In this document: positions 10,681 to 23,851 of the stretch, piece by piece
Layout of the letters: every line of letters starts with the position of its first letter
Position numbering within the stretch: the stretch's first letter is position 1
From: Arabidopsis thaliana
Lineage: Eukaryota; Streptophyta; Magnoliopsida; Brassicales; Brassicaceae
Length of the DNA: 64,000 nt
Reading direction: 5' to 3'
Assembly (NCBI RefSeq): GCF_000001735.4
Contig: NC_003070.9
Span: 26,893,971 to 26,957,970 of the forward strand
Notes under the pieces: model-generated
What the model was told of the DNA's origin: nothing
The model's database searches: none
The model's input: only the letters and a program-made list of their open reading frames with translations
Made by a program: the position numbers and the translations under genes

Positions 10681-12098
10681 TTGGCTTGTTGCACATCAGG
10701 ACTAATTAATAGATGCAGTTTAGAATTAAAATCATTATTTTTAGTTTTTTTCTTACTTTAGTCAAGGTTAATGCATGCGTATGAAGATGAATTAACATCA
10801 AATTGAATTCGTCTTCACCAACCATTCTATCAAGGTAAACAAATTTATAACAACTGGATTGATGAGTTAAAATGAGTTGAGTTATAAGTTATAACAAAAC
10901 AGTTGTTAATCATTTGATCAAACGTATGTTTAACCAACTATATGCATGAATCTTTTGAATGGGTTTTTGACTTCATAAAATCATGTACTTTTTTAAAATT
11001 ACCAATTGAGCTTATATATGTGCCATTCGTAGTAATCGGCTTAATAGTCTAATAGAGTATCAATTTGGAAACCAACCAGGAGTCCAGGACGACGATAATA
11101 AATCAATGTTCGCTAGCTCGTTGAGGAGTAAATCAGCGCGTCTATTGCCTGAAACTGTTGTTTGTGTGATAAATAATAAATCCGATCTAGAACTCTAAAC
11201 CTCAACATGAAAAGTGATTGTAATTATCACCTTAAAGGACGGTGGTCCTTGAAGAAGAAGAAGAAGATGAACGTACATAAAAACATGATTCTCTGAAGAC
11301 TGCAATGGTCCAACATGTGACCACAACGTGTAATAAGTGATACATAGTACAATAGGTTATTACGCAAACCTTTCATAACCTATCATATAAGTCAGTGATG
11401 TCACCCATTAACGCGGTAACTAATCAAAAAAGTCAACTAATATGAATCGTATGATTAAAAAGTTTTAGTTTGATCTTTCTCTCTTGACTTTTGTTTGTTA
11501 TGTCGTTTAGTAAAACTCACTCTCTACTTTTGTTTGTTTTGTCGTTTTTTCTTTATTGTTTCTGGAGTTTGGCTGGTTCCTTTACGAGACTACATTGTGT
11601 TCTATGGGAACTGCTCGTACGTAAATCATGATTCTCTGCAATGGTCCAACATGTGACCACAAATTAAAGTACCAAAAGTAATTACTAAACTGGGTAACAA
11701 ACCGGAATTAATTATTGAGATGGTTTAGAGTAAAGGATAGTGAGGATTTCCTGTTACATATATCGGAGTTGTTCCCTTCTTGCTTCTGGTTTTATCTCAA
11801 ACCAAATTTTCAGATGGACACAGAACAGTATAGGGTTTTGTGACGAACAATGATATATTTCGTTTTGGATTATAAGTTGGTTAAGCTTGTGGTAAAAGTT
11901 GAGGTTTGATGCAACATCTAAAAGTTTGTGATTCTTTGGTTATTTAAATCTTTGATGGTGCATATTTTGAGTTTTTTTTTTTTTTTACTGTTCAACGGTT
12001 GCATTGCATGATTACATTTGTCTAAATATCTGAAAGAAAACTGAAGTTGATCATATTCTATTGCACCCATCAGAGGAGTTCTACTAATAGAGTCAATC

Positions 12099-12146
<48 letters not shown>

Positions 12147-12467
12147 ATATGTATAGTAATAATTATCCTTATAGCCAACGATATTCTTAAAAAAAGGATA
12201 CAGAAGAACTTAAAATAAAACATGAGACAGTAAACGCGTAAGAAATATTTTAGGAAGAATTAGTCGTGCATGATTTTACGTGGAAATTTTGAGACAAATG
12301 GAACAATTGATTGACAAAGACTTAGACAAATCAACCGAATCGACAACTTGACGCAAGACTAGCTAATAAGTCATATCCCATCTTAGGGTTTTCTAATTCC
12401 TCTTTTTCTATTTAAATAGAATCAGTGAAGCACATATAACTCATTACTTACAATACAAACTCATCAA
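10681..12467. other. RLP11 upstream region with internal duplications
   Basis: There is no gene in this 1.8 kb. It contains a repeated ATGGTCCAACATGTGACC block (about 11305 and 11641), a repeated CTTTTGTTTGTT..TGTCGTTT block (about 11488 and 11526), the shared RLP upstream landmarks, a (TA)n microsatellite and a TATA-like CTATTTAAATAGA about 55 nt upstream of the RLP11 start. TTGAC W-box cores are present, as expected for a defence-type promoter; their use is inference. Confidence 0.55.
12102..12142. repeat. (TA)n microsatellite
   Basis: About 20 TA units run uninterrupted from about 12102 to 12142, 330 bp upstream of RLP11. The copy number is likely to vary between individuals. Confidence 0.9.
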
Positions 12468-12482
12468 ATGATAGATATAATA

Positions 12483-14837
12483 ATGACTCGAAGCCATTGT
12501 TATTGGTTTTATTGTATTATTACCATATATTTCTCCTTCCTTATACACTCTCTAGCTTCTCCTTCGCTTCACTTTTGCCGCCACGACCAGAGGGATGGTC
12601 TTTTGAAATTCAGAGACGAGTTTCCGATCTTTGAGTCTAAATCAAGTCCGTGGAATAAGACCACCGATTGCTGTTCTTGGGACGGTGTCACGTGCGATGA
12701 TAAATCTGGCCAGGTAATATCACTCGACCTTCGTAGCACCCTTCTCAACAGCTCTTTGAAAACCAACAGTAGTCTTTTTAGACTCCAATATCTTCGTCAC
12801 CTAGACCTTTCTGGTTGCAATCTCCATGGAGAGATTCCTTCTTCACTAGGAAACCTTTCCCGTCTCGAAAATCTTGAGCTTTCTTCTAATAGATTGGTCG
12901 GTGAGATTCCGTATTCAATAGGGAACCTAAAGCAACTAAGAAACCTTAGCCTTGGGGATAACGATCTCATAGGAGAAATTCCTTCTTCCCTAGGAAACCT
13001 TTCTCTTCTCTTAGATCTTGACCTTTGGAATAATTCTTTGGTAGGTGAAGTTCCAGCTTCCATCGGAAACCTAAACGAACTAAGAGTCATGTCACTTGAC
13101 CGTAACAGCTTAAGTGGCAGTATACCTATTTCATTTACTAACTTAACCAAACTTTCCGAGTTTAGAATCTTCTTTAACAACTTCACATCCCTTCCTTCTG
13201 ACCTGAGTGGCTTCCACAACTTGGTGACGTTTGATATTAGTGCAAACTCATTTTCCGGGCATTTCCCTAAATTTTTGTTCTCGATTCCTTCGTTAGCATG
13301 GGTTTCTATGGATAGAAACCAATTCTCAGGACCTATAGAGTTTGCTAATATATCTTCATCATCTAAGCTTCAGAATCTAATCCTCACTCGTAACAAATTA
13401 GATGGCTCAATCCCTGAATCCATATCTAAGTTTCTCAACCTCGTACTGTTAGATGTTGCCCACAATAATATCAGTGGACCAGTCCCTAGGTCTATGTCAA
13501 AGTTAGTTAGCCTCCGTATCTTTGGTTTTTCCAACAACAAGTTGGAAGGTGAAGTACCAAGTTGGTTGTGGAGATTGTCTTCAACAATGCTTTCTCACAA
13601 TTCTTTCAGCAGTTTTGAAAAAATATATTCAAAAGAAACAATGATCCAAGTGTTGGATCTAAGTTTCAATTCCTTCCGAGGGACGTTTCCCGTTTGGATC
13701 TGCAAGCTGAAAGGGTTACACTTCTTAGATTTGTCCAACAATCTCTTCAACGGTTCGATTCCTTTATGTTTAAGGAACTTCAATCTTACGGGGCTAATTC
13801 TTGGAAACAACAAGTTCAGTGGAACTCTTCCGGACATATTTGCCAATAATACCAACTTACAATCATTGGACGTAAGTGGCAACCAGTTAGAGGGGAAGTT
13901 TCCAAAGTCTTTGATAAATTGCAAAGGTTTGCATTTTGTGAATGTTGAAAGCAACAAAATCAAGGATACGTTTCCATCTTGGTTGGGATCTCTACCATCT
14001 TTACAAGTTCTCATCCTAAGATCAAACGACTTCTATGGTCCGTTGTATCATCCCAGCATGTCCATTGGGTTTCAAGGTTTAAGAATCATCGATATATCAC
14101 ACAATGGCTTCTCTGGAGTACTCCCACCTAACTTTTTTTCTAGTTGGCGTGAAATGATTACATTAGTCCATGGAAGTTATGAATACATTGAAGATATTCA
14201 GAATTATTCTCTTATCTATCGCTCCATGGAAATGGTGAATAAAGGAGTAGAGATGAGTTTTGAGAGGATCCGACAAGACTTTAGAGCCATTGATTTTTCT
14301 GAAAACAGAATTTATGGCGAAATACCTGAATCCATTGGTTGTTTGGAGGAACTGCGTCTTCTCAACTTGTCAGGTAACGCTTTCACAAGCGATATCCCAC
14401 GGGTCTGGGAAAATCTCACAAAGCTCGAGACGTTAGACCTATCACGTAACAAGTTGTCTGGTCAAATCCCACAAGATCTTGGTAAACTCTCCTTTCTGTC
14501 GTACATGAACTTCTCCCATAACCGTCTCCAAGGTCCAGTGCCACGAGGCACACAGTTTCAAAGGCAGAGATGTTCTTCATTTTTGGACAACCATAGACTC
14601 TACGGTCTCGAAGATATCTGTGAGGAGACTCATGTCCCGAATCCTACATCACAACCATCCGAGGATTTGTTAGACGAGGAGGAAAAAATGTTCAACTGGG
14701 TAGCAGCTGCAATAGCATATGGACCTGGTGTATTTTGTGGTCTGGTGATCGGATACATCTTCACTTCACACCATCATGAGTGGTTTACGGAAAAGTTTGG
14801 TCGGAAAAAAATCAGAGTAACCACAAGTGCTCGTTAA
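12483..14837 (+). CDS. RLP11: Receptor-like protein (extracellular LRR, no kinase)
   Basis: An intronless frame encodes 784 residues from the ATG at 12483; an in-frame ATG at 12468 would add five. Order of parts: signal peptide (about 1-28, ending HSLAS), Cys-bearing LRR N-cap ([12 protein letters not shown], later [10 protein letters not shown]), a long run of plant-type LRRs ([15 protein letters not shown]), an island domain before the last four repeats (around [14 protein letters not shown]), a Cys-bearing C-cap (LYGLEDIC), an acidic linker, a transmembrane helix with GxxxG spacing ([18 protein letters not shown], about 743-760) and a short basic tail. RLPs signal by pairing with LRR kinases such as SOBIR1 or BAK1; the ligand for this one is unknown to me. 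It lacks a roughly 48-residue LRR block present in RLP12, and the juxtamembrane insertion [12 protein letters not shown]. Neighbours are the relic upstream and RLP12 downstream. Confidence 0.93.
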
Positions 14838-15934
14838 GCCCATCTGTTGCAATCTCTCTAAGCATTTGTGATTTGTGAAGCATTATTGTGTACTGTCTTG
14901 TTCATGTTGTATTGAATTTTTCAGGTGTCTCCTCCAAAAGACTCGTTTCTATTTGTAATTTTCTATTTTATGGTTTTGTAATAAACGTACTGCGTGTATT
15001 TGGTGTTATTTAATATATATTGGCTTTAAAATGTGTACGTTGTGTTTTGCAATTCTCACTCTAGTGTGTTATATAATATAGATCTCTTATTCTTAGAGGA
15101 CTTTACAACCATGACTATACAAATATAGTGACAGTCATGATTCATGACATATATTAGGTCACAGATCTATATGTAATTGCGAGACAGGGGTTGGGATGGT
15201 CAATGGTACCACCAACCTATGTAAACGTCATTAGTGGTATTGATATATGTTTCTTGACTTGAAAATGTGATCTGTACGTTATGTAATAGGTAACCATTCG
15301 ATTATATATGATATATGGATCAACATCTTTTCTAAACCAAAGTAAATGTATGTGTATAGATAGATGCATGGATCCTTAGAATGAAAATTTAACTTCATAA
15401 AATCATGTAAATTTAAAATTAACAAATTAACGACGAGCATCCTCAGTTCATAGGCTATCAATTTGGAAGTCAAACCATACGATTACGATACGACAAATCT
15501 GTTCTCTTATAGCACTTGGGTCATTAAAAAGTATAGCTAATTTCTAAGTCTTTTGATTTCTCAAACCAGTTTTACAGATGCACAGAGACAGTCTATATAT
15601 GGATATTTCATATGTGAGTAGAAAAATTGGCTAAGCTATACAAAGTTGGAGATTTATAGTAGACCTTAAATTCAGTAGAACTTTAATAATCCTTTAGAAA
15701 AATTAAGAGAGGACTAAATGAGTCAGAGTCAACAATGGTGTACGTGATTCTTTAAAACAAGTGGGAAAAAAAAAAGTTTAGTTTATTTATATTCTAATCA
15801 AAAGCCACAAGTTGAATCTATTAATCTCAAAACGAGTTGACGCAAGATTTGCTAAGTTAGGAATTTCTTCTTAAAGAGAGAACCACTGAATCACACAATT
15901 CAGTACTCACTACACAATCTCAAAACAGAAAGAT
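14838..15934. other. RLP11-RLP12 spacer: RLP11 3'-UTR and RLP12 promoter
   Basis: Positions 14838-15010 match the 3' flanks of the relic and RLP12, with TAATAAACGT as the probable polyadenylation region. Positions 15440-15640 carry the shared RLP upstream landmarks. No other gene is seen. Confidence 0.6.
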
Positions 15935-18478
15935 ATGATGATCCGAAGCCATCGTCATTGGGTTTTTTCTAGTCGTATTATCATCTTTCTCTCCCTCCTT
16001 GTTCACTCTCTAGCTTCTTCTTCGCCCCACTTTTGCCGTGATGACCAGAGAGATGCTCTTTTGGAATTCAGAGGCGAGTTTCCGATAAATGCGTCATGGC
16101 ATATTATGAATCAATGGAGAGGTCCGTGGAATAAGAGCACTGATTGTTGTCTTTGGAATGGAGTCACTTGCAATGATAAATCTGGTCAGGTAATATCACT
16201 CGACATTCCTAACACCTTTCTCAACAACTATTTGAAAACCAACAGTAGCCTTTTTAAACTCCAATATCTTCGTCACCTAGACCTTACGAATTGCAATCTC
16301 TACGGAGAGATTCCTTCTTCACTAGGAAACCTTTCTCATCTCACACTTGTTAACCTTTACTTTAATAAGTTTGTTGGAGAAATTCCGGCTTCAATCGGCA
16401 ATCTAAACCAGCTTAGACACCTTATCCTTGCTAATAACGTCCTTACAGGAGAGATTCCTTCTTCACTAGGAAACCTTTCTCGTCTCGTAAACCTTGAGCT
16501 TTTTTCTAATAGATTGGTTGGTAAGATTCCAGATTCAATAGGAGATCTAAAGCAGCTAAGAAACCTTAGCCTTGCGTCTAACAATCTCATAGGCGAGATT
16601 CCTTCTTCCTTAGGAAACCTTTCTAATCTCGTACATCTTGTTCTTACGCATAATCAATTGGTAGGTGAAGTTCCTGCCTCCATAGGAAATCTAATCGAAC
16701 TAAGAGTTATGTCATTTGAAAACAATAGCTTAAGTGGCAACATTCCTATTTCCTTCGCCAATTTAACAAAGCTTTCTATATTTGTCCTCAGCTCTAATAA
16801 CTTCACATCCACGTTTCCATTTGACATGAGTATATTCCACAACTTGGAGTACTTTGATGTTTCTTATAACTCATTTAGCGGGCCTTTTCCTAAATCTCTG
16901 TTATTGATTCCTTCCTTAGAATCTATTTATCTGCAAGAAAACCAATTTACGGGACCTATAGAGTTTGCAAATACATCTTCATCAACTAAGCTTCAGGACC
17001 TAATCCTTGGTCGTAACAGACTCCATGGCCCAATCCCGGAATCTATATCTAGACTTCTCAACCTTGAAGAGCTAGATATCAGCCACAACAACTTTACTGG
17101 GGCAATCCCTCCAACTATATCAAAGCTAGTCAACCTCCTTCATCTTGATCTTTCCAAGAACAATTTGGAAGGTGAAGTACCAGCTTGCTTATGGAGATTG
17201 AATACAATGGTGCTTTCTCACAATTCTTTCAGCAGTTTTGAAAACACTTCACAAGAGGAAGCACTGATCGAAGAGTTGGATTTGAATTCAAATTCATTCC
17301 AAGGACCAATTCCTTATATGATCTGCAAGCTTAGTTCGTTAGGCTTTCTAGATTTGTCCAACAATCTCTTCAGCGGCTCGATTCCTTCATGTATAAGGAA
17401 CTTCAGTGGTTCTATTAAAGAGCTAAATTTGGGGGACAACAACTTCAGTGGAACTCTTCCAGATATATTTTCCAAAGCTACCGAGTTGGTATCATTAGAC
17501 GTTAGTCACAACCAGCTGGAGGGAAAGTTTCCAAAGTCTTTGATCAATTGCAAAGCTTTGGAACTTGTGAATGTGGAAAGCAACAAAATCAAGGATATAT
17601 TTCCATCATGGTTGGAATCTCTACCGTCATTACATGTTCTCAACCTCAGATCAAACAAGTTCTATGGGCCGTTGTATCATCGACATGCATCTATTGGGTT
17701 TCAGAGTTTAAGGATCATCGATATATCACACAATAACTTCAGTGGAACTCTCCCACCTTACTATTTTTCCAACTGGAAAGACATGACCACATTAACAGAA
17801 GAAATGGACCAGTACATGACAGAGTTTTGGAGATATGCTGATAGCTATTACCATGAGATGGAAATGGTGAATAAAGGAGTTGATATGAGCTTTGAGCGGA
17901 TCCGAAGAGACTTCAGAGCCATTGATTTTTCTGGAAACAAAATCAATGGTAATATCCCTGAATCCCTTGGCTATTTGAAAGAACTGCGGGTTCTCAACTT
18001 GTCAGGTAACGCATTCACAAGCGTCATCCCACGATTCTTGGCGAATTTGACAAAGCTGGAGACATTAGACATATCCCGTAATAAGCTGTCAGGTCAAATC
18101 CCTCAAGATCTTGCTGCACTCTCTTTTCTGTCATACATGAACTTCTCCCATAACCTTCTCCAAGGTCCAGTGCCACGAGGCACACAGTTTCAAAGGCAGA
18201 AATGTTCTTCATTCTTGGACAACCCTGGACTCTACGGTCTCGAAGATATTTGTAGGGATACTGGTGCCTTGAATCCTACATCGCAGCTACCCGAGGACTT
18301 GTCAGAGGCTGAGGAAAACATGTTCAACTGGGTAGCAGCTGCAATAGCCTATGGACCTGGCGTGTTATGTGGATTGGTGATCGGACATTTCTACACTTCA
18401 CACAATCATGAGTGGTTCACAGAAAAGTTTGGTAGAAAACAACACAAAGCCCTTACAAGTGTGAAGTGTTCTCTTTAA
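15935..18478 (+). CDS. RLP12: Receptor-like protein (CLV2-capable class)
   Basis: An intronless frame gives 847 residues, the known length of RLP12. The signal peptide (about 1-27) is followed by the N-cap ([12 protein letters not shown], then [10 protein letters not shown]), about two dozen LRRs, the island domain ending [14 protein letters not shown], four closing LRRs, the C-cap LYGLEDIC, an acidic linker, a GxxxG-type transmembrane helix ([18 protein letters not shown], about 803-820) and a short tail ending KCSL. From the literature I recall that RLP12 can replace CLAVATA2 when expressed from the CLV2 promoter, so its ectodomain can work with CLV-type partners. Several LRRs are nearly identical at DNA level (the ATTCCTTCTTC..TAGGAAACCT module occurs three times), which favours unequal exchange with RLP11. 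An alternative start one codon later is equally possible. Confidence 0.95.
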   Translation: MMIRSHRHWVFSSRIIIFLSLLVHSLASSSPHFCRDDQRDALLEFRGEFPINASWHIMNQWRGPWNKSTDCCLWNGVTCNDKSGQVISLDIPNTFLNNYLKTNSSLFKLQYLRHLDLTNCNLYGEIPSSLGNLSHLTLVNLYFNKFVGEIPASIGNLNQLRHLILANNVLTGEIPSSLGNLSRLVNLELFSNRLVGKIPDSIGDLKQLRNLSLASNNLIGEIPSSLGNLSNLVHLVLTHNQLVGEVPASIGNLIELRVMSFENNSLSGNIPISFANLTKLSIFVLSSNNFTSTFPFDMSIFHNLEYFDVSYNSFSGPFPKSLLLIPSLESIYLQENQFTGPIEFANTSSSTKLQDLILGRNRLHGPIPESISRLLNLEELDISHNNFTGAIPPTISKLVNLLHLDLSKNNLEGEVPACLWRLNTMVLSHNSFSSFENTSQEEALIEELDLNSNSFQGPIPYMICKLSSLGFLDLSNNLFSGSIPSCIRNFSGSIKELNLGDNNFSGTLPDIFSKATELVSLDVSHNQLEGKFPKSLINCKALELVNVESNKIKDIFPSWLESLPSLHVLNLRSNKFYGPLYHRHASIGFQSLRIIDISHNNFSGTLPPYYFSNWKDMTTLTEEMDQYMTEFWRYADSYYHEMEMVNKGVDMSFERIRRDFRAIDFSGNKINGNIPESLGYLKELRVLNLSGNAFTSVIPRFLANLTKLETLDISRNKLSGQIPQDLAALSFLSYMNFSHNLLQGPVPRGTQFQRQKCSSFLDNPGLYGLEDICRDTGALNPTSQLPEDLSEAEENMFNWVAAAIAYGPGVLCGLVIGHFYTSHNHEWFTEKFGRKQHKALTSVKCSL

Positions 18479-19099
18479 GCGTTTGTGAAGCAAATGTTGT
18501 GTAACGTCTTGTTCGTGTTTATACTGAATTTGTCAACTGTGTACTCCAAAAGACTCGTTTGTATTTTCTATTTATGTAATAAACGTCTTTGGTGGTAGTC
18601 ATATATAGATGTAGTGGACTTTACTTACGATCATGACTGTACAAATAGTGAGAAACTGAGAATCCATTCATGGCATATTTTAGTATCAGAGGTCCACATG
18701 TAATGTCGGACGTGGTTGGAACACTAGAACAGTCACTCGGTGGTACGGCCAACTTACCAACAGAAAATGATCCAGGAACTGCCAAAAGAAGAAAAAGTAT
18801 ACATGAAAATAGCGTAGCCGCCGTAAAATAATATTATGTGTGACAAATGAAGCAATGGTGAGAAAACATAACAAAATTTGTACAATTTGAGAAAGACATA
18901 AAACAACCTGAAGCTGTAGTAAAGTTTATATAGTGGAAGAAGCTAATCCCAGAAGATGTTTACATAACATCTCCATTTTTCTGAACAGTTTTCTCTGCAT
19001 CACAAAGCACGGAGCGCAATCTCCATGTGTATATGCTTCTCTTAATCACACGACAAAACACCAACACCACACCAAGAGGTTCAACACCAAGAACTGTGG
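18479..19099. other. Convergent 3' region between RLP12 and SCYL2B
   Basis: The RLP12 3'-UTR (conserved with the other units to about 18600) and the probable SCYL2B 3'-UTR occupy this 620-bp gap. The short frames here (18686-18874, 18933-19358) are not supported; the second lies mostly antisense to the SCYL2B terminal exon. Confidence 0.6.
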
Positions 19100-22000
19100 T
19101 CATAATAGATCCAATAGAGATGGTTGTGAACCACTGGGCTTTGAGGTAGATGTGCCAGTACCACCTCTACCTCTACCCCTTCCTCTTCCCATTGCTATTG
19201 AAGGTGGTGGTGCGAGTTTCATTGCGGACGGTTCGGTTTTGCTTGAACCGAATATGGAACTGATGTCTGCTGGCTTCTGGTTGTTGTATGAACCACTGGT
19301 GAAAGATGGCATTCCTTGGCTCTGTTTTGGTACACCGAAAGAGTTGAGTGGATCTTGATTATTTGCAGAGATACCTTGATTCCCTTGCTGGGGTGGTTTT
19401 AGCGAAGACAAGGAGGCACTGCTGAATGCCCAGTTGTCATTGTTAGCTGTCTGAAAATGGGTGCCGCCTGGTAAATTGTTGCTAAAATTGGATGCAGCGC
19501 CATTCTTGAGACCAGTAGAAGCAACAGAAGCACCATTGTTGGGACGTGGAGGCCAATTAGCAAACGGATCTAACTCATCGAAACCCGAAGCAAATGATGT
19601 TCCTGTGTTTAGTTGTGTCTGATTATCAGTTGCTGGAGCAGTGAGGCTTGAAGATTGCCTTGGAGGCCACTCGATGTCCACTGCAGGGCATGTTGTTGGC
19701 GCTGTTGTCTTGTTGGGCAGAGTAGACATGATCGATGGCTGTGACTGATCTGTGGATTTGTTAAACTGATCGTTTGTGTTATGACGAGAAGAAGCAGGAT
19801 TTCCCACAGCAGAATCTTTGCTCGGGGAGCCCCAATCTTCATCCCATGCAGGACTGCTCTTGGCTGCAGAAGCAACCTTCTCAGGTATTTGGGTTGATGA
19901 CTGAAACTGGAGTCCATTGGCAGCAGAATGCGGTTTCACCTCTGGGACTCCGGAATCGTTCACTGTTACTCCTCTTTTTTCCTCTATTTTCCTGTTACAA
20001 TAGATGAATACAAATCACAATAAAGACAACAACACTGTTGTGGTACGGACGTGAAAACACTATTCAAAAGTACTGACTGATAACAAGATGCACACCTGAG
20101 AATATCCTTGACAAATAGCATATATTTGGCAAACTGTTGGACGTTCAGTTGTTGGGCAGTGAGAAGCGGCATCATCAGGGTAAGCACATGTTCTGCTGTG
20201 AATTCAACTCCATACTAGAAAACAATGATGAAAAATGCAGATAATGAGATACAACGATACCACATATCAAAACGAGGGGAAGTCAAGACATTCAAATTTC
20301 AAACATTAAGGAGAAAATTTGACCTGAATCCTACCTGTTTGAGGATTGCGTTTGCCACAGCAAGGGTACACATTAGGGTTGGTGCAGAACGATCTACGGC
20401 AGTACACCGTTGAATTGTTTCCAGAATTTCGATAGCGGCAGGCTTATCAAGCGTTTGCACCAACTCAGCTAAGCAGAGCAAAGCATTTACTCTGACCTGC
20501 GCAACAAGTACATTCCAGTCAATTATTTATAAGAAGCTGGGATCAGTTATGTTCATTTTCTCTTTCTTTCTCAAGCTATTAAAGACACTGGTATTAGAAG
20601 CAACTCGAGCTGAGATAATCTAACAAAGCATAACATACCGCAGCAACTGTAGTTTTGAGAGCCAAGCCATGAACACGAGGCAAAATTGCTTGCCTCACAA
20701 CCTAAATAAAGAAAGACGGGGAAAAAATGATAATTAGAAGAACTCATCCAGCATAATTAACCGACACTACTCTGCAATACCACAGAGCCATACATCAAAA
20801 ATTGATTCTACTCTTCTCGGAGAAAAACATATTATTCCAATAAAACATTAAAACAAAGCATTGAGCATCACCTGACCATCGAGTTGCTTAGCCACAGATG
20901 TGGATCTTTTAAGAACTTCCTCCTGAATGCGGACATCGTTATCATTGTAGGCTCGCAGAAGCAAAGGGAGGACGTGCGATACAAGATGCTCACTATCAGT
21001 CTGAAAAGTTTGACATAAACGTAAGCCGAGTAAGGATCTCACCCTATATGCATTAGAAAAAAGATATTGATTTCAATGTACAACTGGATCCAGAAACAAA
21101 TAACAGTCTGTGTATCTTCAACGTGGAACCTTACAACCAAATATGTATCTGACTATATCTGCATGTATCAGGTTATGACAGCACAAAAGACTATAATATC
21201 GAGTTGATGTGTTGTTAAAGTGAACCATATTGTACACATACATCCTTCATTCCATCATACTATGTCCAATCAGAAGAACTTAAGCAGAAACAAACAAGTG
21301 CAGGGTAAGAAAAACATAAGCCAGTATTGTATAGAATTGATCAACTTTACCTTGTTAGTAATAAGATCTGCATGTTTCACAAGCAGCAGTAATGTATCTC
21401 CTGAAGCAGTACTCAGAACAGGAACAAGAGCCGGAAGTGTTATCAGCTCAAAGTCAGTTCTATCCTGCAAAGGTAATTTTAGGTTTCAACTTTCAAGCAT
21501 TCATTCAGTCAGTGGTTTCAAGATAAAATTAGTTTTCGTTATCACTTAAGATTACCTGAGACTGTGCTATAGTTAGAACCATTGGCAAGATTATTGGTTG
21601 CAAAACTAAATTCCTAAGTTCCGCACAAAGAGGTGGAAGCACCTGCATGATAAAACATGGTTTGCTTAGTTGTTGCTAGACATATCATTTGAGCATCAAA
21701 TCTTTTTTTTTATCAAGACACAAGATAAGTCAGTAAAGTGACTACCTTATACCGTAATACACGGGAATCAAAATCTTTCCACATATCTGATAATGCTTTT
21801 AAGAACTCGGACTTTTGCATGTTATCTCTTTCCTGGATAAAGAGAAAATTGTTCCGAAAAGGTTATCAAATGTGGAGATACATTTTCCATCATCTAAGAC
21901 TTCTAAGAACAGTCTGTCTGAAACAATTATTGGAAGCATATACACGTACAAGCAAATGATCAAGGAAGCGGAGAGCACGTAACCTAGCGTCACTTCGGAA

Positions 22001-23545
22001 AAAATTCGATCCTACAGAGTCAGAGTTCAAGTTAAAGATGTAACTAACAAGAAAAAGAGAAAATTTGCCACAAGAAAGAAGGAAACCTCGTCAAAGTTAT
22101 CTCCACTTACCTGTGAAATCTAATGCTGTTGGTCTAAAGGACTCGTTCGTTGATAGCATCCTTTGCAAATCAGATACCAATTCCGAGGGTATAGATGAGA
22201 AAGATTCATTTGTTATATAGTTCAACGTGTTCATGTACTGCAAAAAAATTCAAGTTAAACATTACCAACCATGGGAAATCCAAAGGATACTCTGAATAAT
22301 TAAAACTACTCCAATGACATCAAGCCTGAGAGAAAACGTATCTGACAGCATCTATCTGAATATCAAAACTAACAAGCTCGGATTTTAGAGTTTACCATCT
22401 TGACATTATTATTGCAGTCAAACAACGGTTTCCGAGCAACTAAATGATAGGCAAGGCATCCAAAACTAAAAATGTCCGACGAAGCTCCAGCTGAAGGACT
22501 TTTGCTGCGCATCAGTTCAGGTGCAGTGTAATTTAGAGATGGCTGGACTGGCAGTATTGAATCCTCGACGTCGTATTCCTGCATAGTCATACCCAAGAAA
22601 TCATCTCGCTTGTAGAGTTGAATACATCAGATATACAACAGTCAAATAATATTTCAAGTTTAATAAACGCACAGAATAGTGGAACGATTGCATGTTATCC
22701 AAATTCCCAGCCTGTGCTGCTGAAATAGCAAAACCAAACCCGGCAAGCTTCCAAGAACCAGCTGAAGTAATAAGAACATTCTGCAGGGAAATCACAACTC
22801 CACATGTTAATAAAACATATAAACACAACCTCTAAGAAGAGAAGTAAGACTAAAGAAACCTCTGGAGAAATGGCTCGATGGATGAGATTTGCGTTATTGT
22901 GTAAGAAGTTCAGTGTCTCAGAAATCTGGAGCAGACCATGCTTCACCTCCAACAAGCTCATCTCCTGATCAAATTTTAAACAATCAATTTAATAAAATCC
23001 AAGGTCAACCTTAAATTGAGTTTTAATCACAGCAACAACATTATATATGTTACCATTGATTTCAGATCTTTCGGCACATTACCCACATTCTCAACATTAC
23101 CAAGCGCATTAGCCACAGAAGCAAAAAGCGGCTCCGTAACTAAAGCCATAGCATTCTTATTCTCATCAAGCGCTTGCACCACATGAACCACACCAGGATG
23201 CCTCAACCTCACCAGCTTCCCCGCATCAGCTCGAATCAGATCAAGAAACGCATCTTCAGCTGCCTTAGACAAATTCGCTCGTACACGAGCCTCCGACAAA
23301 GCACGCTTATCAAGCATCCATACACAGACCGTCGGGTACTGCTGTGGCCTCGTGGAATCACGCGCCTTAGCTGCGTATAGCTTCCAAGCTAGACCAGGAC
23401 CAGCGGAACCGATCTGATCAAGTAGCTCGTAATCCTGAAGAGCCTTTGGTCCCGTAACTTCCTGTACTGTGGTATGAACCGTCTTCTCAATCACAGCAGC
23501 CGTTCTAGCTAGAGCTTGAGTAAATGTTTTCATGTTTATCGACAT
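19100..23545 (-). CDS. SCYL2B: SCY1-like pseudokinase 2B, clathrin-associated
   Basis: Fourteen exons (23054-23545, 22860-22964, 22673-22780, 22396-22578, 22111-22237, 21950-22011, 21746-21832, 21556-21642, 21351-21464, 20872-21000, 20639-20701, 20335-20496, 20096-20214, 19100-19991) encode 909 residues. The ATG at 23545 is used, as the frame upstream of it has no ATG. An N-terminal kinase fold (about 34-300) has lost catalytic residues: HRD reads HRA and DFG reads GFG, so it is a pseudokinase. HEAT/ARM-like helices follow (about 320-600), then a long Ser/Asn/Gln-rich disordered tail with a [10 protein letters not shown] tract and a terminal LLDLL, which fits a clathrin box. SCYL2A and SCYL2B are reported to bind clathrin heavy chain and act in trans-Golgi trafficking and root-hair growth. 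The TTG-started shadow upstream (to 23560) is ignored. Confidence 0.95.
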
Positions 23546-23851
23546 TTCTGCTGGATCCAATTACTCCTAAGTGTTGTCGGCGACGATGTAAAAAACGGTG
23601 ATCCGACGAGAGATCTCACAAATCAGATCAGAGAATGCGTAATTGACCGAGATCGAGGAAGAAGACGATGGCAGAAGAGAAGCTCAACTCTGGATCGAAG
23701 ATCGTCTTCTTCCCCCACCTCTCTCTCTTTCTGCAACTTGTTTTTTTTCCTTTTTTTCTTTTTTTCCCTTAATTAACACATTTTCTTATACTTTTATTTA
23801 TTTGCCAAATCAGTCCTTGTCTTTGTCTTGTGATGAAAGTAACATAGAAAA

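Larger units (their letters stand above)
9970..18600 (+). repeat. Tandem RLP triplication: three units with related 5' and 3' flanks
   Basis: Three units share flanking landmarks: CAATTTGGAA-type blocks at about 10007, 11061 and 15459; ATTTTCAGATGGACA or close variants at about 10172, 11806 and 15568; a GGCTAAGCT-like motif; and, after the coding parts, a CTCCAAAAGACTCGTTT stretch at about 10606, 14930 and 18543. The units hold respectively the relic, RLP11 and RLP12, all on the plus strand. This shows that one ancestral RLP gene with its promoter and terminator was duplicated in tandem twice, before one copy collapsed. Confidence 0.8.

Noticed and set aside
12569-14014. Long minus frames inside RLP11 (and similar ones in RLP12)
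   Set aside because: Antisense shadows created by the LRR codon pattern.
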